Positions 1-13,200 of a stretch of DNA of 64,000 nt are shown here, piece after piece. Each line of letters opens with the position of its first letter. Position 1 is the first letter of the stretch. This DNA is from Liolophura sinensis (Eukaryota; Mollusca; Polyplacophora; Chitonida; Chitonidae). The DNA lies in assembly GCF_032854445.1 (NCBI RefSeq), contig NC_088304.1, positions 1,178,001 through 1,242,000 of the forward strand, written 5' to 3'. Below the pieces are notes generated by a model. That model had not been told where the DNA came from. It did no database searches and worked only from the letters and a program-made list of their open reading frames with translations. The position numbers were made by a program, and so were the translations under genes.

Positions 1-1790
1 AGCGTCTTGTTTTAGCAGTCCTCGTCGTGGATACGTGTAAGCATTTGGGCTAGCTGGCTGTACCGGCCTCAGGCGATTTACCGAACATAGTAGGCCCTTC
101 TGATTGATAACAGACTCTTTCACTCAGATTTTGGGAAGATACTTTCGTAATAAATCAGACATTGCTAAGGAAAATAATACAACGCCAATATTTTCTCCAA
201 GCACTGACTCTGCCGAGGCGATTTTCTTGCTGGCTCACCCTTAAAGCAGCATCCTTTCCAACACATACGCATTGTGACACGAACTGCTCCCTGCACATAA
301 ATGTGTTGTCCAAAATTAATCAGGTTAATACTTAAACTAACAGCTAAATCCAATGCATCGATATCTGTCTATCCGCAATAAGAAACCACAATGAAAATCG
401 AGAGCTAATAGGTTTTTTGACGTGACAGCCAATTTCAGCGCTAGTGATTGGCCAAGTTCATAAGGGCTTCTCCAACATGGCCACTCGGAGTGAATTGTCC
501 GTCAGTGCCGTATCCCCAGTGCTGAACTTCATCTTCTCGGCTTTCAAAACTGTATAGAATTTTTTACATATTTATTTGTGATAACTGCGTCCGATATTAT
601 ATTTTCTATGTATAAATAGTGGCAGACGTTCACTTTAATTTGTCACACCGTAATATTTCAAACGAATCACTACAAGCACTTGTTACATACTTATGGCACT
701 TCTGTCTGCATAGAACATCCGTTAAAGTAGATATCACATATGGTTCATCAGGACTGCGCATGTCTGTTTGATGTGCGATAGTCACTGTACATCGGGGTAG
801 GCTAAGCTCTGTGGAGCTTTGTTTCCACCAGCAAGTTATTATTAGTTATCGATTGTGTATTTGATGAATAAACAAATCAATCTATCAGATAGAATACACA
901 CATTTACATGTTTGTGTTATTGCATTGTAGGGGTTAATGGAGCACTATACAGTGAGTAGTATTGTGTAAAGGAACACCAAGAAAAGTATGGCATAAAATG
1001 ATAAAACAATTTTTTTTTTTTTGAAGAATAATGATCTGAAATATTCGGAAATGACGTCATCGATGAACACAGTGTGGCCACCTGACTTCGAGGCAGACGC
1101 CCTAGCCATTAGGCCACCGAAGCGTTCGAATCACATGTGTAGCCCATATAAAATACACTCTTAGGTGTATTTATACCTGATGTGTACATATTTCCTGTAA
1201 ATGCAAATACATAGTTACTCATTTCAATGAACAAATTTTAGAACGTGCATGTGGCGTCTACATAGCCAACTGCAGGGAATCTCAAGTACAGTATAGTAGA
1301 TGTGAAAAAAGGTGCTTTACTGTAGGGTAATAAAATTTGTTACTTTACACTTTTAAATGTGAGGCTGCTCAGGCTAAGAGTTTTCAGTGTCGCTCTCGTC
1401 ACATCAGTGCTTGACCACGCAGTAAGGGTGTTGAGTTCGCATCCTGTCCTCGCTCCAGTGTGACGCAGGAGATTTGCCAGGTATATATCCGGTCTGTCGA
1501 ATTAAGAGCAATTTTTTTTATAAGTTCGTTCACCTTTGCGTTTGGTGAAGACCCTTCATTAAATATATATATATAAATTAATTAATGTGAATTCTACGTC
1601 GCACGCCACGTCTAGCGTCTCCGGATGTGCAGGTGACATTTCTTGCCTGCAGGCTATGGACATACGTATACAGACTTAACTACATGTCGACAGACAAAGC
1701 GTATACATGGCGTTGTAAGGAGTAATCGTCATATAGTACATAACAATTTCTATACATCGGCGCTCAAATGCATTTTTTTTTTTTTAAAAA
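1..1790. other. Intergenic, no gene seen
   Basis: I see no exon or protein similarity on either strand. The stretch is AT-rich with short ORFs only. It holds a tRNA-like SINE head in reverse orientation at about 1,070-1,125 and, next to it at 1,030-1,066, a partial reverse copy of a dispersed repeat that is also found at 12,985, 33,780 and 44,262. Confidence 0.6.
1030..1125 (-). repeat. Partial dispersed repeat (TGACGTCA type) plus tRNA-like SINE head
   Basis: Read on the minus strand, 1,066 to 1,030 matches GTTCATCGATGACGTCATTT followed by CCGAATATT, the start of the dispersed element described at 33,780-33,965. Directly upstream in that orientation is a tRNA-like stretch (GGTGGCCTAATGGCTAGGGC), which resembles a Pol III box A region. 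The two may be one element or a nested insertion. Confidence 0.5.
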
Positions 1791-1800
1791 TTAATGATTT

Positions 1801-1972
1801 ATTGATTTATTTACTTATTTATTTATTGATTGATTTGATTTGTGTTTTACACTGTTCTCAGGATTATTTCACTAAAACAATGCGGACAGCATTATGATAG
1901 GAGGAAAGCTGACAGAGCCCAAGAGAAGCCCACGACAATTCGCAGGCTGCTGGGAGACCTTCCGACGTACGA
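1801..1972 (+). mobile_element. SINE family A, diverged copy
   Basis: This is a diverged copy of the family A element (described at 14,985-15,295). It begins with the ATTTATTT tract and contains the TGTGTTTTACACTGTTCTCA core, the GGAGGAAA segment and the CCGCAGGTTGCTGG-like segment. It lacks the tRNA-like end. Confidence 0.8.
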
Positions 1973-3699
1973 CCCTTATATTTAATGAAGACCGTTTTTC
2001 TTTACCCATGTGTCTATGAATGTCGACCGATAAAACATATTAATTAATTTACAGCCTTACGAGTATTCAAATGTAGTCCCTCCGGTGCAACTTAGAATGT
2101 CAGTACAATAATGCAGTCTCACTAAGAAAACTACTTAAAGCTAGAATTTTCGCTGACCAAACCGTACTGTTTCAATCAACCTTACGAGTATTCAAATGTA
2201 GTCCCTCCGATGTACCCCTCCCCCCCCCCCCCCTTCCCCAACACACACACACAGTCCCATCTATGGGCTTGAGCAGTTCAAGCGTGATATCTCTTAGAAT
2301 CCCGCACGCACCACTCCGGCAGGATGTAGGCTGACTTCAGGCAAAGTCAGTAATAAAAGCCACATACTGATTTTTTGACTCATGAACTTATTAAATTACC
2401 TTACCAATTAAAATCCACTACAGCCAAAGACAGAAAAACAAACAATGATTAATTTACTCTCTTATTTTCTCTATTTCTCTGTTTATGAACTAATTAATTT
2501 ACAGTACAAATTAAAAACCACTATATTTCCAAGCACATAAAACCAAGCAATACCTTTTTTCACTTTCATTTTCTCTCCATCTTAATATCAGTAAACTCAA
2601 TTACCCTAAAACTTAAATATGGTTATTTACTTAAGGCTGATTAAGTTATATTTATGTTTGATATTTGAAGTTTTTTTGTCAGTATAGCATTTTACACGTC
2701 CTATTAACTTCTCTCTAGTCGTGCAGAATGACAGTGCAGAATTAGACTAGTTCGATTTCAAACCTCATTTTACTGACAGACATAGTTGTCTCATGTCTTT
2801 ATGAAGGCTGAATTAAACCGAAATATCGATGGAAATGGCATCCTTATTTGGAGTGGTGTCCGCCGTAATTGTACTTGACAGAGTTCGTGGCGTGTTCGTG
2901 CATTTTGTGCCACACTCCGTAATGGAACGGAGCAATATGTTTGACACCACTGTAATACGATTCCATTACGGCAGACACAATTTGTGTACGAATGACAAAA
3001 TGGCAAAATATACGTATTTCTGTGGAGAATAGCAGAATGCGTCCTTCTCAAGAGTAGGGTTTACGATGGTCGCACGATCTGAGTACGTGCAGAACATGAA
3101 ATAGTTACGCCATCCCATGAGTTTAATACAATACTCACCTGTAGAACGTCAGATATTCGGGACAGCCCCAGCGTGATCATGTGGAAGCGTACAGGTGACG
3201 TAAGACCATCACGAGAATGAATCAGAAACGCTAGATCTCTTCTGTTTCCGATATTGTCACAGTGACATAGTAGCAAACTCACAGAAATCGTGTTAATATC
3301 GTAGTAAGTTTGTAAAGACATCCTACGCAACGCGAACGAAACTAATTTCATCATACCGACATGGAAATTACACTAACATCGTAGTTATCGCGTGTGATCT
3401 TCGCTGTAAGCTCGTGATGTGATCGCATGATATCGTACCAATTTTCTACCCGATTTAAAGCGACGGCAAAAAGCGAAGCCACGGTGACACGAAGCGATGG
3501 CACCATTTTACCAAGAGACAACATGACGACAACAAAGGGATGTTATGAAGGTGCGAAGCGATGGTCCTTTTTTGATTATCAGCAACTTACAAACTAACAT
3601 GGTAAACGATTTGGAATGATTTCATTCATATGCTTAGAACATTCCTTGCGCCTTTCCAACATCATTGAAAGCTACTGATTGCTTCTCTTTGCACGAGTA
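1973..3699. other. Intergenic, no gene seen
   Basis: No exon was recognised. The stretch holds a 33-bp direct repeat (CTTACGAGTATTCAAATGTA start) at about 2,055 and 2,183, a C tract at 2,217-2,233 followed by (AC)n, and a short inverted repeat at 2,858-2,871 and 2,967-2,980 (GTGTCCGCCGTAAT and its near-complement). Two overlapping 67-97 residue ORFs show no recognisable features. Confidence 0.5.
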
Positions 3700-3906
3700 C
3701 TCTCACCAATGCGGTCGCTGTGAGCTCATGCTGGCTTCCTCTCCGGCCGTACGTGGGAAGACCTTCCAGCAACCTGCGGATGGTCGTGAGTTTCCCCCGG
3801 GCTCTGCCCGGTTTCCTCCCACCATAATGCTGACCGCCGTCGTATAAGTGAAATATTCTTCAGTACAGCGTAAAACACCAATCAAATAAAATAAATAAAT
3901 AAATAT
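3700..3906 (-). mobile_element. SINE family A, near full core
   Basis: A reverse-strand copy with the tail AAATAAATAAAT at the plus-strand right end, then the ACACCAATCAAAT motif, the TATACGACGGCGGTCAGCA segment, the GGTTTCCTCCC box and the GGCCGGAGAGGAAGCCAGCA segment. ORFs in both directions here are accidental. Confidence 0.88.
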
Positions 3907-4221
3907 CTGCCCTGCAACAAGAATGTACCTGAAAGGATGGGACGTTATTAATGGCAAGCACAGCGCTAGCACTGCAACTATATCTATAGTGAAAAAAACA
4001 TCTGAAAGTATTGTTAAATATGATTCGTAACTTGTGGAACATAGATTCACAGTACACGGACCATAAGTGACAACAGTAGACATTACAGCAGTACGCCTTA
4101 AAAAGAAACTTTTTGACAGAGGTGGAACACATACATGTAGTTGGTCTCTTGGGTTGTCTGTTCTGTCGTAAACTGTTACCGCATGTGCAATACATGGTTA
4201 TTGGCTTACAAACTATGAGAG

Positions 4222-4735
4222 ACAGAAACTGTTTGCCATCGGATAATCACTTTTCAGACAGTTAACCACCGGATATTCACGTTTCAGACGGTTAACCACT
4301 GGATATTCACCTTTCAGGCGGTTAACCATCAGATATTCATGTTACAGACTGTTAACCATCGGATATTCACGTTTCAGACTGTTAACCACAGGGTATTTAC
4401 GTGCAAGATTGCTAACCACTGAATATTCCCGTGTAAGACTGTTAACCACCGGGTATTTACGTTTCAAACAGCTAACCACTGGATATTCACGTTTCAGACT
4501 GTTAACCATCAGATATTCACATTTCAGACAGCTAACCACTGGATATTCACGTTTCAGAAAGCTAAACACCGGATATTCACGTGTAAGACAGCTAACCACT
4601 GGGTATTCACGTTTCAGACTGTCAATCATCAGATATTCACGTTTCAGACTGTTAACCACTGGATATTCACATTTCAGACAGTTAATCACTCTATATTCAC
4701 GTGTAAGACTGTTTATCACAGACATTCGCGTTCCA
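4222..4735. repeat. 30-bp tandem array
   Basis: There are about 16-17 units of 30 bp, typified by GTTAACCACTGGATATTCAC followed by GTTTCAGACT. Units differ by a few substitutions. Because 30 is a multiple of three and the unit lacks stops in some frames, it gives ORFs on both strands (4,342-4,788 minus, 4,409-4,798 plus). These are artefacts of periodicity, not genes. Confidence 0.95.
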
Positions 4736-4794
4736 AAGTGGACATACCAACAGATCTCGATCGAGTTGGTGCAAACAACACCTGTCACCTGTCG

Positions 4795-5090
4795 GTAGAG
4801 CCTCCGCTTCCTGAATCGGGAGGAAGTCGTAACTTCTTCTTTTAGCGTTCAGCATGAAGGGCATAGTGCAACGACTGGTTGACCCGTATCAGTATAATGG
4901 CTCGAGCGGGGCGGATTACTTGGCTTCGGTAAGTCGTCTCAGTGAGGCAGCAATAGATAAAAGAGCGTTGGAAAATTCGTCCTGCAACAAGGAGGCACAT
5001 TACATGCACTCTAAGGATTCCTTCGTCGTCATATGACTGAAAAATCGTGCGGTGTTAAACCCCAAGCACTCACTCACTCACTCACTCTAT
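4795..5090 (+). mobile_element. SINE family B
   Basis: The copy starts with a tRNA-like head (CCTGTCGGTAGAGCCTCCGC), then the body motif GACCCGTATCAGTATAATGG, the GTAAGTCGTCTCAGTGA segment and the ACATTACATGCACTCTAAGG segment. It ends in TTAAACCCCAAGCACTCACT with further CACT repeats. The tRNA-like head and short tandem 3' tail are typical of tRNA-derived SINEs; I cannot assign a published family name. Confidence 0.85.
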
Positions 5091-5299
5091 CTTTTCCTGA
5101 AACCCAAAAGACTTATGTAGCCTTCACGCTGTAAATGGCCGATGCGCCGTCGTGTACTTACACTGTGTGTCTAACAAGGCAGGTTAACATAATGTTTCGC
5201 CACAGAAATATTCCATATTCTTTTTTTGTACCATCAAAACCGCGACTAAAGCTTCCCTTTCCACCTTCCTCTCAATGCTTTATTATTTGTTCTCATCCT

Positions 5300-5600
5300 T
5301 TTGCGTCGTACTTAACAAATTTTCAGTCATACGACGACAAGGAAACATTAAGTGTGTGTACGTATAATGTATCTTCTTGTGACAGGTGGAGTCCATGCTT
5401 TCAACGAGCTGCCGTCACTGAAGTATCATGCCGATGACACCAGACGTGACACCCAAGCCAGTCACGTTATACTAACACCGTGCCAACCAGTCCTGTTTCC
5501 GCGCTCTCGGTGCTCTCTAGTCTCTCAGTGCTGAGCGCCAAGAGAAGCAGCAATTACCATTTATGAAGTCTTGGAAGCCGACGCCCCAACCCGAATTGCT
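5300..5600 (-). mobile_element. SINE family C, reverse
   Basis: This copy lies in reverse orientation. Its 3' domain (GTCGTCGTATGACTGAAAAT on the minus strand) is shared with family B. The central domain includes the TGATACTTCAGTGACGGCAG segment. Short ORFs in both frames here are incidental. Confidence 0.75.
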
Positions 5601-7172
5601 TGTTATTTTCGCCATTATCATATATACTGGCCTATAGGAGCCTTTATATACGAGGGAGGCTCTCCACTATAGAATTTATTTAAAAAATATATATGTCATT
5701 CAAGAACGTGTAGATCAAATCCAAACAAAACGACTGGAAACCTGCACGAGGCATGAAGAGCCTTGGCTGAGCTTTGCGGATTTCAACTTGGTCGACCCTA
5801 CCCATCTTTACCAGTCTCCTGTTTCGTTATAAGCAGACACTGCCTGTAGTTTCCCTGCTTCTATTCTACATGAATGGTTTTCATCTTCTGCCTTAGTCTG
5901 AGTACAGAGCAGTTTTCGACCTGACAACGTCTGTGACAATCGTTCAGCAATATAACGAAAAAAAATTCGCCATCTTGTTCATCAAGTTTTGATGGTAGCA
6001 AATACATGGCACATTTAATGGCACATTGAGCCAGAATTACCTGATGTACACACATCGAAAATTGCACTGGCGAGTCCCAAACCACGCCCATACACGTTTG
6101 GGCAACATTGGATTGGCAGCCTCCATACACCTGATGCATCTGACGTTCGACTATAACGCCAACGACGTTAAACCCCAAGCACTCACTCACTCTATAACGC
6201 CAGTCGTTATAAACAAAGATTCCAGTCCCTCTGCTTTCGCCTCGCCCTTTCATAATCTTACTTTGTATTTTTTTTAAACGCACTTTCGCCTTTCCCTTTC
6301 GTCGTTTCGTCCTTTGTCGCATTTTTATTGTCTAAATAATCTGTAGAAAGCGCATGATATGGCCGCTAACCTAAACATATTAATCCTTTAATTTTAACAC
6401 GTAATCTCTTATCTGAGTGAGGCTAGAAAGCTGTCTGCTATCGCAGCAGATTGTGATGTTGAATACAACAAACATATTCTATTAATTAATTCAACATAAC
6501 GATTCTATTAGAAACAGAATATTATGTTGAATATGACAGACTATTGTGTTTAAATAACAGAATACATTCCAACATCACTTAGACAACAGACCATCTGCTA
6601 AAACCGGCTTCCATATTTATGTCTTCCACTAAATATAGCATCAGTAGCGTCATCGTACATGTAGATCGTATATATCCAATGTACACCGGGGACAGTATAC
6701 AACACAGGGCTTGAGCCGTGCTTGTCCTTACTCTTGCATCGTACACTTGTAGACATACGAGTTTTGTTGGACACAAAGCAGTGGGGGTTAACCCCTGACA
6801 TATGCATATACCAGTGTATACGTATAGACCTACCGTCCTAGATCGAGAGCCACGCTGTAGGTAGGTAGGCCGATAAATAGGCCGGCGCGGACTGAATTGT
6901 TAATTTCTTGACACAGACAGATTCAAACATACTGATTAAAATGACAAATTCGTAAAGAGCACTGGTATACGTACTCTACATATATACACACACATACATA
7001 TTGTACATACAGGTTAATCAGCAGCCACATCTTCGGGGCCTCATCTGTGACAAAGAGGAGTTATCTCCTCATGAGCTGTATCGCTGAACGTGCTCCAATA
7101 AGATCAGGACTGCCAACCGAAACAGGAAAGTTTACCTGAGGGGAACAGAATTCTCGTCCCTGCGGTGAACTA
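5601..7172. other. Intergenic, no gene seen
   Basis: No exon was recognised. At 6,145-6,192 there is only the 3' end of a B/C-type SINE (GACGTTAAACCCCAAGCACT, then CACT repeats). At 6,420-6,500 there is a copy of a dispersed AT-rich element also found reversed near 51,530-51,605. The 153-residue minus-strand ORF at 5,861-6,322 runs through the SINE fragment and shows no domain features. Confidence 0.5.
6420..6500 (+). repeat. Dispersed AT-rich element, copy 1
   Basis: The stretch CTGCTATCGCAGCAGATTGT and the following CATATTCTATTAATT match, with substitutions, the reverse complement of 51,530-51,605. This is likely a short mobile-element relic; its boundaries are uncertain. Confidence 0.4.
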
Positions 7173-7179
7173 AGCTACT

Positions 7180-7252
7180 TATATATTTAGCTGGACTTTG
7201 ATGCGGACAAGCCGTTTACGGTTAGTACACAGAGATTACCTGGACTGTCGAC
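7180..7252 (+). promoter_or_regulatory. Candidate GGT core promoter and 5' UTR
   Basis: A TATATATTT motif lies at 7,180-7,188, about 70 bp upstream of the proposed GGT start codon. That would put transcription start near 7,205-7,215 and give a short 5' UTR. This is inference from motif and distance only. Confidence 0.35.
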
Positions 7253-7266
7253 ATGGGAAAAGGCGG
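7253..7266 (+). CDS. ggt1: GGT coding exon 1 (start codon, 14 nt)
   Basis: ATGGGAAAAGGCGG is followed by a consensus donor (gtaagt). The start context is GACATGG. It ends in phase 2 and joins the A at 13,184 to give [14 protein letters not shown]..., the expected short cytoplasmic tail before a type II anchor. The intron is 5.9 kb, so this exon rests on phase, donor quality and plausibility of the joined peptide. Confidence 0.6.
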
Positions 7267-10200
7267 GTAAGTCTTAATCTGGTTACCGTATTTGTAAACT
7301 TTCTTGTATAGGATGCGCTTTTATATGATTACGTTAAGTTGTGGGTAGGATTGTATCTGAAGCCCACTTGCGGCAGTGTACTAGACATGTATAACTGCCT
7401 GACCACAGTTCTCTTAAATCGTCCCAAATAGAACACAGTCAGTGAAATTAGAAATGCTCCAGTTCATGTATAGTCAGATATACACATTAGCTAAGCTGAC
7501 CACGCTTGAATAAGAGATCAGAAATATTCTTGAGTACACCAATCAAATAAATAAATAGATAAATGTGTGGAGATTACTCATATGTTTGCCACAAGTCACA
7601 AATGACAATGTCTTGTGATACTGATGTGATGTGCGATGTATACGTATTCATTTTTTATGTAACCCACATTAAAACAGTTCATGGGTTTTTGATTATTGAT
7701 GTGACTGGTGAGGGATATATAAACTCGTCCTTTGATACTGGGGTCTTTAATTAGGGATATAGAAAAATAACGATAATAATAATACAATTAAGCGAGGGAG
7801 GTACATTGGCAGACACCAATGAAGACTAATTCAGCCTAAGTATCTCATATTAGCACACCATGTTTAATGTGAGATATGGCATTAATTTATCGTGACCCGA
7901 AAAAGTTTATCCTGTTATAGTGATGGGCTAATTGTCATTAAGATATACACACAAAAACACTTATGTTGTACGGACACAAAAATACTTGTGTTGTATGAAC
8001 ACAAAAACACTTGTGTTGTATGGGCACAAAAACACTTGTGTTGTACGAACACAAAAACACTTGTGTTTTATGGACACAAAAGCACTTGTGTTGTACGGAC
8101 ACAAAAACACTTGTGTTGTACGAACACAAAAACACTTGTGTTTTATGGACACAAAAGCACTTGTGTTGTATGGGCACAAAAACACTTGTGTAGTATGGAC
8201 ACAGAAACACTTGTGTTGTATGGACACAAAGATTCCAACAGAAGTCATACTTAAACAACTCTGTATCTTGTATTGAATTAATACTTATGATGAAAAGAAC
8301 TGAACACCGGTGTGTTCTACACAATACTACGCAAGTTTTTGTTGCCCCAACACAAGTTAGGTGGATATGCATAAATTACCTCATTTTGGTTCAACACAAG
8401 TTTGTGTTTTATTGTTTTGTAACACAAATATGTGTACTTCATATTTATTTAACACGTTTGTATGGGGGTAACACATTTCTGTGTTGAATGAAAACTACAT
8501 AAGTTGTTTTGTTATATTTCAGTACAGATGTTTTTGTTTTAATGTGGGGAATGCGTATCTTACTGTATATAGCGTGAGGAAATCGTTATACGCTTGACGG
8601 GTGTACTGCTGCTGACCAATGAAATTGCAGAGCCGTATTCGTAAAATTGCGTAAAATTACGTATGCAAATTAGACAATTTCGACTTCACAATTTTTTTTT
8701 TACAGTCATACTGTCATTAGCTGTGAAATACAAATTCTAAACGAGGATATTCTCAGCGGTCACAGCACCATAGTGTACAATGAGTCGCCCTTTAGTGTAC
8801 AATGGGCCGCACTATAGTGTATAATGAGTCACTAATGGGAACACTATGTACTACTATAATACGCAAGTCACTGTGAGCGTGCATTTTTCAACAGTCGTTT
8901 TTAGAGAGTAAACCTGAAGGATATTCGCTGCGCATGCCATTGTGCGAACCACAAAAGTAGATCCACGTAGCACGTATCCAATGTTACACCTGTGTAAGAA
9001 TAACAAGGTGTAGGTATATAGGTACTTCCTTTACCAAACTACAGTTGTCTCATTTCAAGAGACAGCAAATAGACTGATCACCCCGAGTTGCGGGTCGGGG
9101 AAAAATTTGTGGTATGCATTTACCCATTCATACCACAGGGTGTGTCTATTTGTCACTCATTGCAAGTTAATGAATATATATCCCACATTAAGCCCATCAG
9201 TGTGCCCATTTGTCACTCATTGCAAGTTAATGAATATATATCCCACATTAAACCCATCAGTGTGCCCATTTGTCACTCATTGCAAGTTAATGAATATATA
9301 TCCCACATTAAACCCATCAGTGTGCCCATTTGCGACTCATAGGTAAAGGGTGTATGCTGGCGTTACAGAATGGGTGTGCATTTTTGCAACAGTACTACAC
9401 GTGTACCACTCACACACATCGATATTTAGAGAATATCTTGGCAAGTCTCGCCACTTAGGGAATTTTTCAGCACACTTTCAGCGTACATTAATTCTTTGTC
9501 CCAAGGCAAACCAAAGTATTCAGCGAAATGGCTTATTTCATAGTAAATCATATGGAAAATAATGGTATTAATAAATCGCTGCTGATTCAGCGTTTGTTAA
9601 TTACATCTATATGTTTACTTCAATTTTAAAGTTAAGGGTTTAAGTTTTTGTTTTGGACGCCTTGTGTAAATGAGCTCCTCCCAAGGAGCCTTCAAGTCCA
9701 CGAGCCACTTTAGCATTCAAGGGTCGAAGGGCACTGCCTTCATGCCTTACTGGATTATGACAGCTTTGGGCAAGCCGTATAACAAACCCGGCTAGTGGGC
9801 GGAGTTCATTTAAACAACGTATCAAACACAACATTCAACTATTAAAGGATCTGTGCCAAGAAGATGCATTTTCCAGGCTATAAAAGAAAGCAATGTTTTA
9901 ATTTTAAAAGAAAATCTTTTATGGCCCCCATACAGTGAAGACTGACAGCCGCACAGCGATGTGTGCTTACTAGGAAGGCAGGCAAACAGGGCATGTGTAT
10001 GTTTGTGATTTTAGAGTGCAGGCTATCGCTGCGTGAATGTATAAATGGAGATAAAGATAAGCCTGACATTAAATATATCACAGCTGTCGTAGATGGTTAC
10101 AGGTTTGTTTGTCTTGTCTGTTAGGTAACCGACCGACCCATGTACTGTGTAAAACGTGCTCTTACAGGCAGGAAGTCCATCCACACCAGTATGCACCTAA

Positions 10201-13200
10201 AGTTTAAAGCGAATGAAGTATTGTTTATTTTTTTAAAGAGAATTACTTAATATTCCGGATAAGTAATTTTCTAAACTACGAACAAGTAGTTCGCCAATAA
10301 CTGATTGATTTATTTATTTGATTTGTGTTTTACGCCGTACTCAAGAATATTTTACTTGTACAACGGCGGACAGCGATATGGTGGGAGGAAACTGGGCAGA
10401 TCCCGTTGGAAAGGCCAATACCATCCGAAGGTTGCTACGAAACCTTCCCACCTATGGCTGGAGAGAAAGCCAGCATGAGGTGGACTTGAACTCACAGTGA
10501 TTGTTTGGTGAGAGGCTCCTGGGTCATTACGCTGCGCTAGCGTGCTAATCAACTGAGCCACGAAGTCCCCGCCGATAATTGGGCATAGCCGTATAATACT
10601 GCACTATACGTCTCAAATTATCGATGGTATACCTGAAAGACTATTTGGTATATAGACGTGCTGTACTATTGCAGCCTGAACACTTATACAGCCGAAGGTT
10701 TCACCGTACAAACGCCTTGTCACATGCTGGCATGCAGTAGGCCTGGCAGTTTGCGTTGACAGCTGAGTGAATGTTTACTTTAACTAAGCACGTATAGGTC
10801 TATGTTTACTGAACGACCCATTTTAAAACCGCTTGTTAGCTTGAGACGCGCCTTAGTTGTAAGGTGGGCGAACCCAGGGTCAATCCTGAATCGGATCTCA
10901 CCTAGGGACTTAAACGAAGAAATTGTAACTTCCTGGCTTGGCGTTCAGCATGAAGGGGATAGTTCAACGACTGGTTGACCCGTATCAGTATAATGGCTCG
11001 GACGCGGCGCCTTGAAGCAGCACTAAATAAAAGAGCGGTGGAAATCCGTCCTGCAACAAGGAGGCACATTACATGCACTCTAAGGACTCCTTCGTCGCAA
11101 ATGACTGAAGAATGGTTAAGTACGACGTTAAACCCCAAGCACTCACTCACTCACTCGAAGAGAAGCCTAACTTTATCAGTGAAAAACTTGACAATTGTCT
11201 ATGGTGAACGTGACCCAGTATGAGATCTCTGTTTTTGAACTGTGTACTATACCTTAGGCAATTTATAGAAAAAAAATAAAAAAGAAAGGAAGTTAAAAAA
11301 CATTAAAGTATGACTAAAGGGAATTGTTTACTTGATTTATAGTTCATGCAGCGGCTTTATTTAATAGACGGGTAGCTATAGTCGGGAAATTTAAAGTCGC
11401 TGAAACACGATGTGGCCTACATAGATTTCACATTTCATAAACCTCAAGGTTTCCTAGCAATTCTACGTTTAGATCAAGCACGGTAACGATATCTATCAAA
11501 TGCACGATAGTTTATTATACCAAATGTGCCTTTTTTAATCATACGAGAATTTGCTAATAAATATGATGAGAAGATATTACGCTGTTCGAAGAACTCGAAT
11601 ACAACTGGGCATAGAAATGCTAGTAATACCCGAAAAAAAGTTTGGTCAGGAATATTTGGTGAAAAGCTGCGAGCATAAAAAGTTAGTCACCGTGCACCAA
11701 GCACACCTTTCACCACAACTGTTTTGATCAATAGTATTTGTCGACTAAAAAAATGTGAATATACGCTCATTTCTGCGACTAAAGTTGTCTTGATCAAAAT
11801 TGTCACTAAAAATAAAGAGTGAACGACATTGGTTTGGTCGAAAGTTGGGTAGGTTTTATGACAAAGATTTTCTTGTTTAGCGCTGCTTTTATAATCTTAA
11901 TGTGATGACCAAGATTCCTATATCCGCTAGAAAAAATCCAGGATTATCTTGGTATATTAGGAGATAGATGTTCATGGCGAATAGATGACATTAATTTTGC
12001 CACGTGTATGTACACCCATGCTCAACGTAGCGAACACAAATACCACGTCCATTGACCCTAATGCGAGTTTTTATATATTTGCCCTTTTACTGATAAAGTG
12101 GGCTAATTGATGCTTGTGTTGATATCTACTCAACCCTTTAGCTGTTGTATGAAGTACCATCCTTATTGAAAAGCTGGCTTGCAATTCACCGAGGCACTTC
12201 GAACGGCAAACATGTCTTTGTTTACCTAGAGATTACTTGACAAAACGCAGTCGTAATAAATATCATCTATCCAGAGAATGGCTTTAAAACTGTGCACGAG
12301 TTCATGAGAGGAATGGGTGGTTTAAGAAAAAACATTGGTTCACCATGACGAGAAACAGGGCTTGGGGAAACGTGGACCAGGGGACACCGCGTTTTTGATA
12401 TAGACAAAACAGTGTTAAAAATCTGTCCTGTCAAAGTACGAGGAAGCTGAGTTACCTCAGTTGAATTTTGAGCGTGGCATTCTCGACCAACCTTATTCAT
12501 AACCTTGTCAAACCCCCATAGTTAGCGGTATTTCCGCGGAGCACACTTAATAATCAGCTGAAAGACACAATATCTAACGACATGGAGGCGACATTGAAGT
12601 CACAGTGTAATCAGAGTGTGCTAGCATTGTCACCTTAGTGAGATTACACTGTGCTTACAATATCGTGACAGGGTTATAACAGCGTGCAAAATGATAAAAC
12701 CGTCGTGACAGTGTGAAAGAGTGTGCTAGGATTGTCACCTTAGTGAGATTACACTGTGCTTGCAATATCGTGACAAGGGATGACAGTGTGCAAAATGATA
12801 ACACCTTCGTGACAGTGTGAAAGAATGAGATAGCATTGCTACGCTTGTGACATTACACTGTGCTCAAAATATCGTGACAAGGTGATAACAGTGTGCAAAA
12901 TGATAACACCGTCGTGGACAGTGTGGAAGATTGTGTTAACATTTTCATGTTGGCGTTAAGCTGATTTCTCGTTTCAAGTGTGTTCATGGGTAACATCATT
13001 TCCGAATATTCCCGAGCATTGACGGAGAATATCCAGAAAATAAAAAGGGTTATAATCGAAGAAATATGAAATATAGTCTCAAAACTAAACCATTTTTTCT
13101 CATTGTTTTGGGCATCTCTGAATCCACTCTTCGTTTTATAATACCTTTTCATACATCTGTTAATTGTTTGTTCTCTCCTGCAGATATACCAGGATACGAC

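Larger units (their letters stand above)
7267..13183 (+). other. GGT intron 1
   Basis: This 5.9-kb intron holds a family A SINE fragment (7,525), the 25-bp ACAC/GTGT array (7,945), a 60-bp array (9,135), one family A SINE (10,300), one family B SINE (10,838), a 105-bp array (12,590) and a dispersed TGACGTCA-type element just before exon 2. About 9,350-10,290 and 11,160-12,590 hold nothing I recognise. Confidence 0.55.

Noticed and set aside
3703..4195. Overlapping minus-strand ORFs of 111 and 126 residues
   Set aside because: They cover a reversed family A SINE and AT-rich flank; no protein similarity seen.
4342..4798. Mirrored ORFs of 129 and 148 residues
   Set aside because: Both come from the 30-bp array, open on both strands because 30 is divisible by three.
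5861..6322. 153-residue minus-strand ORF as a gene
   Set aside because: It crosses a SINE 3' end, has no recognisable motif, signal or intron structure, and its composition changes along its length.
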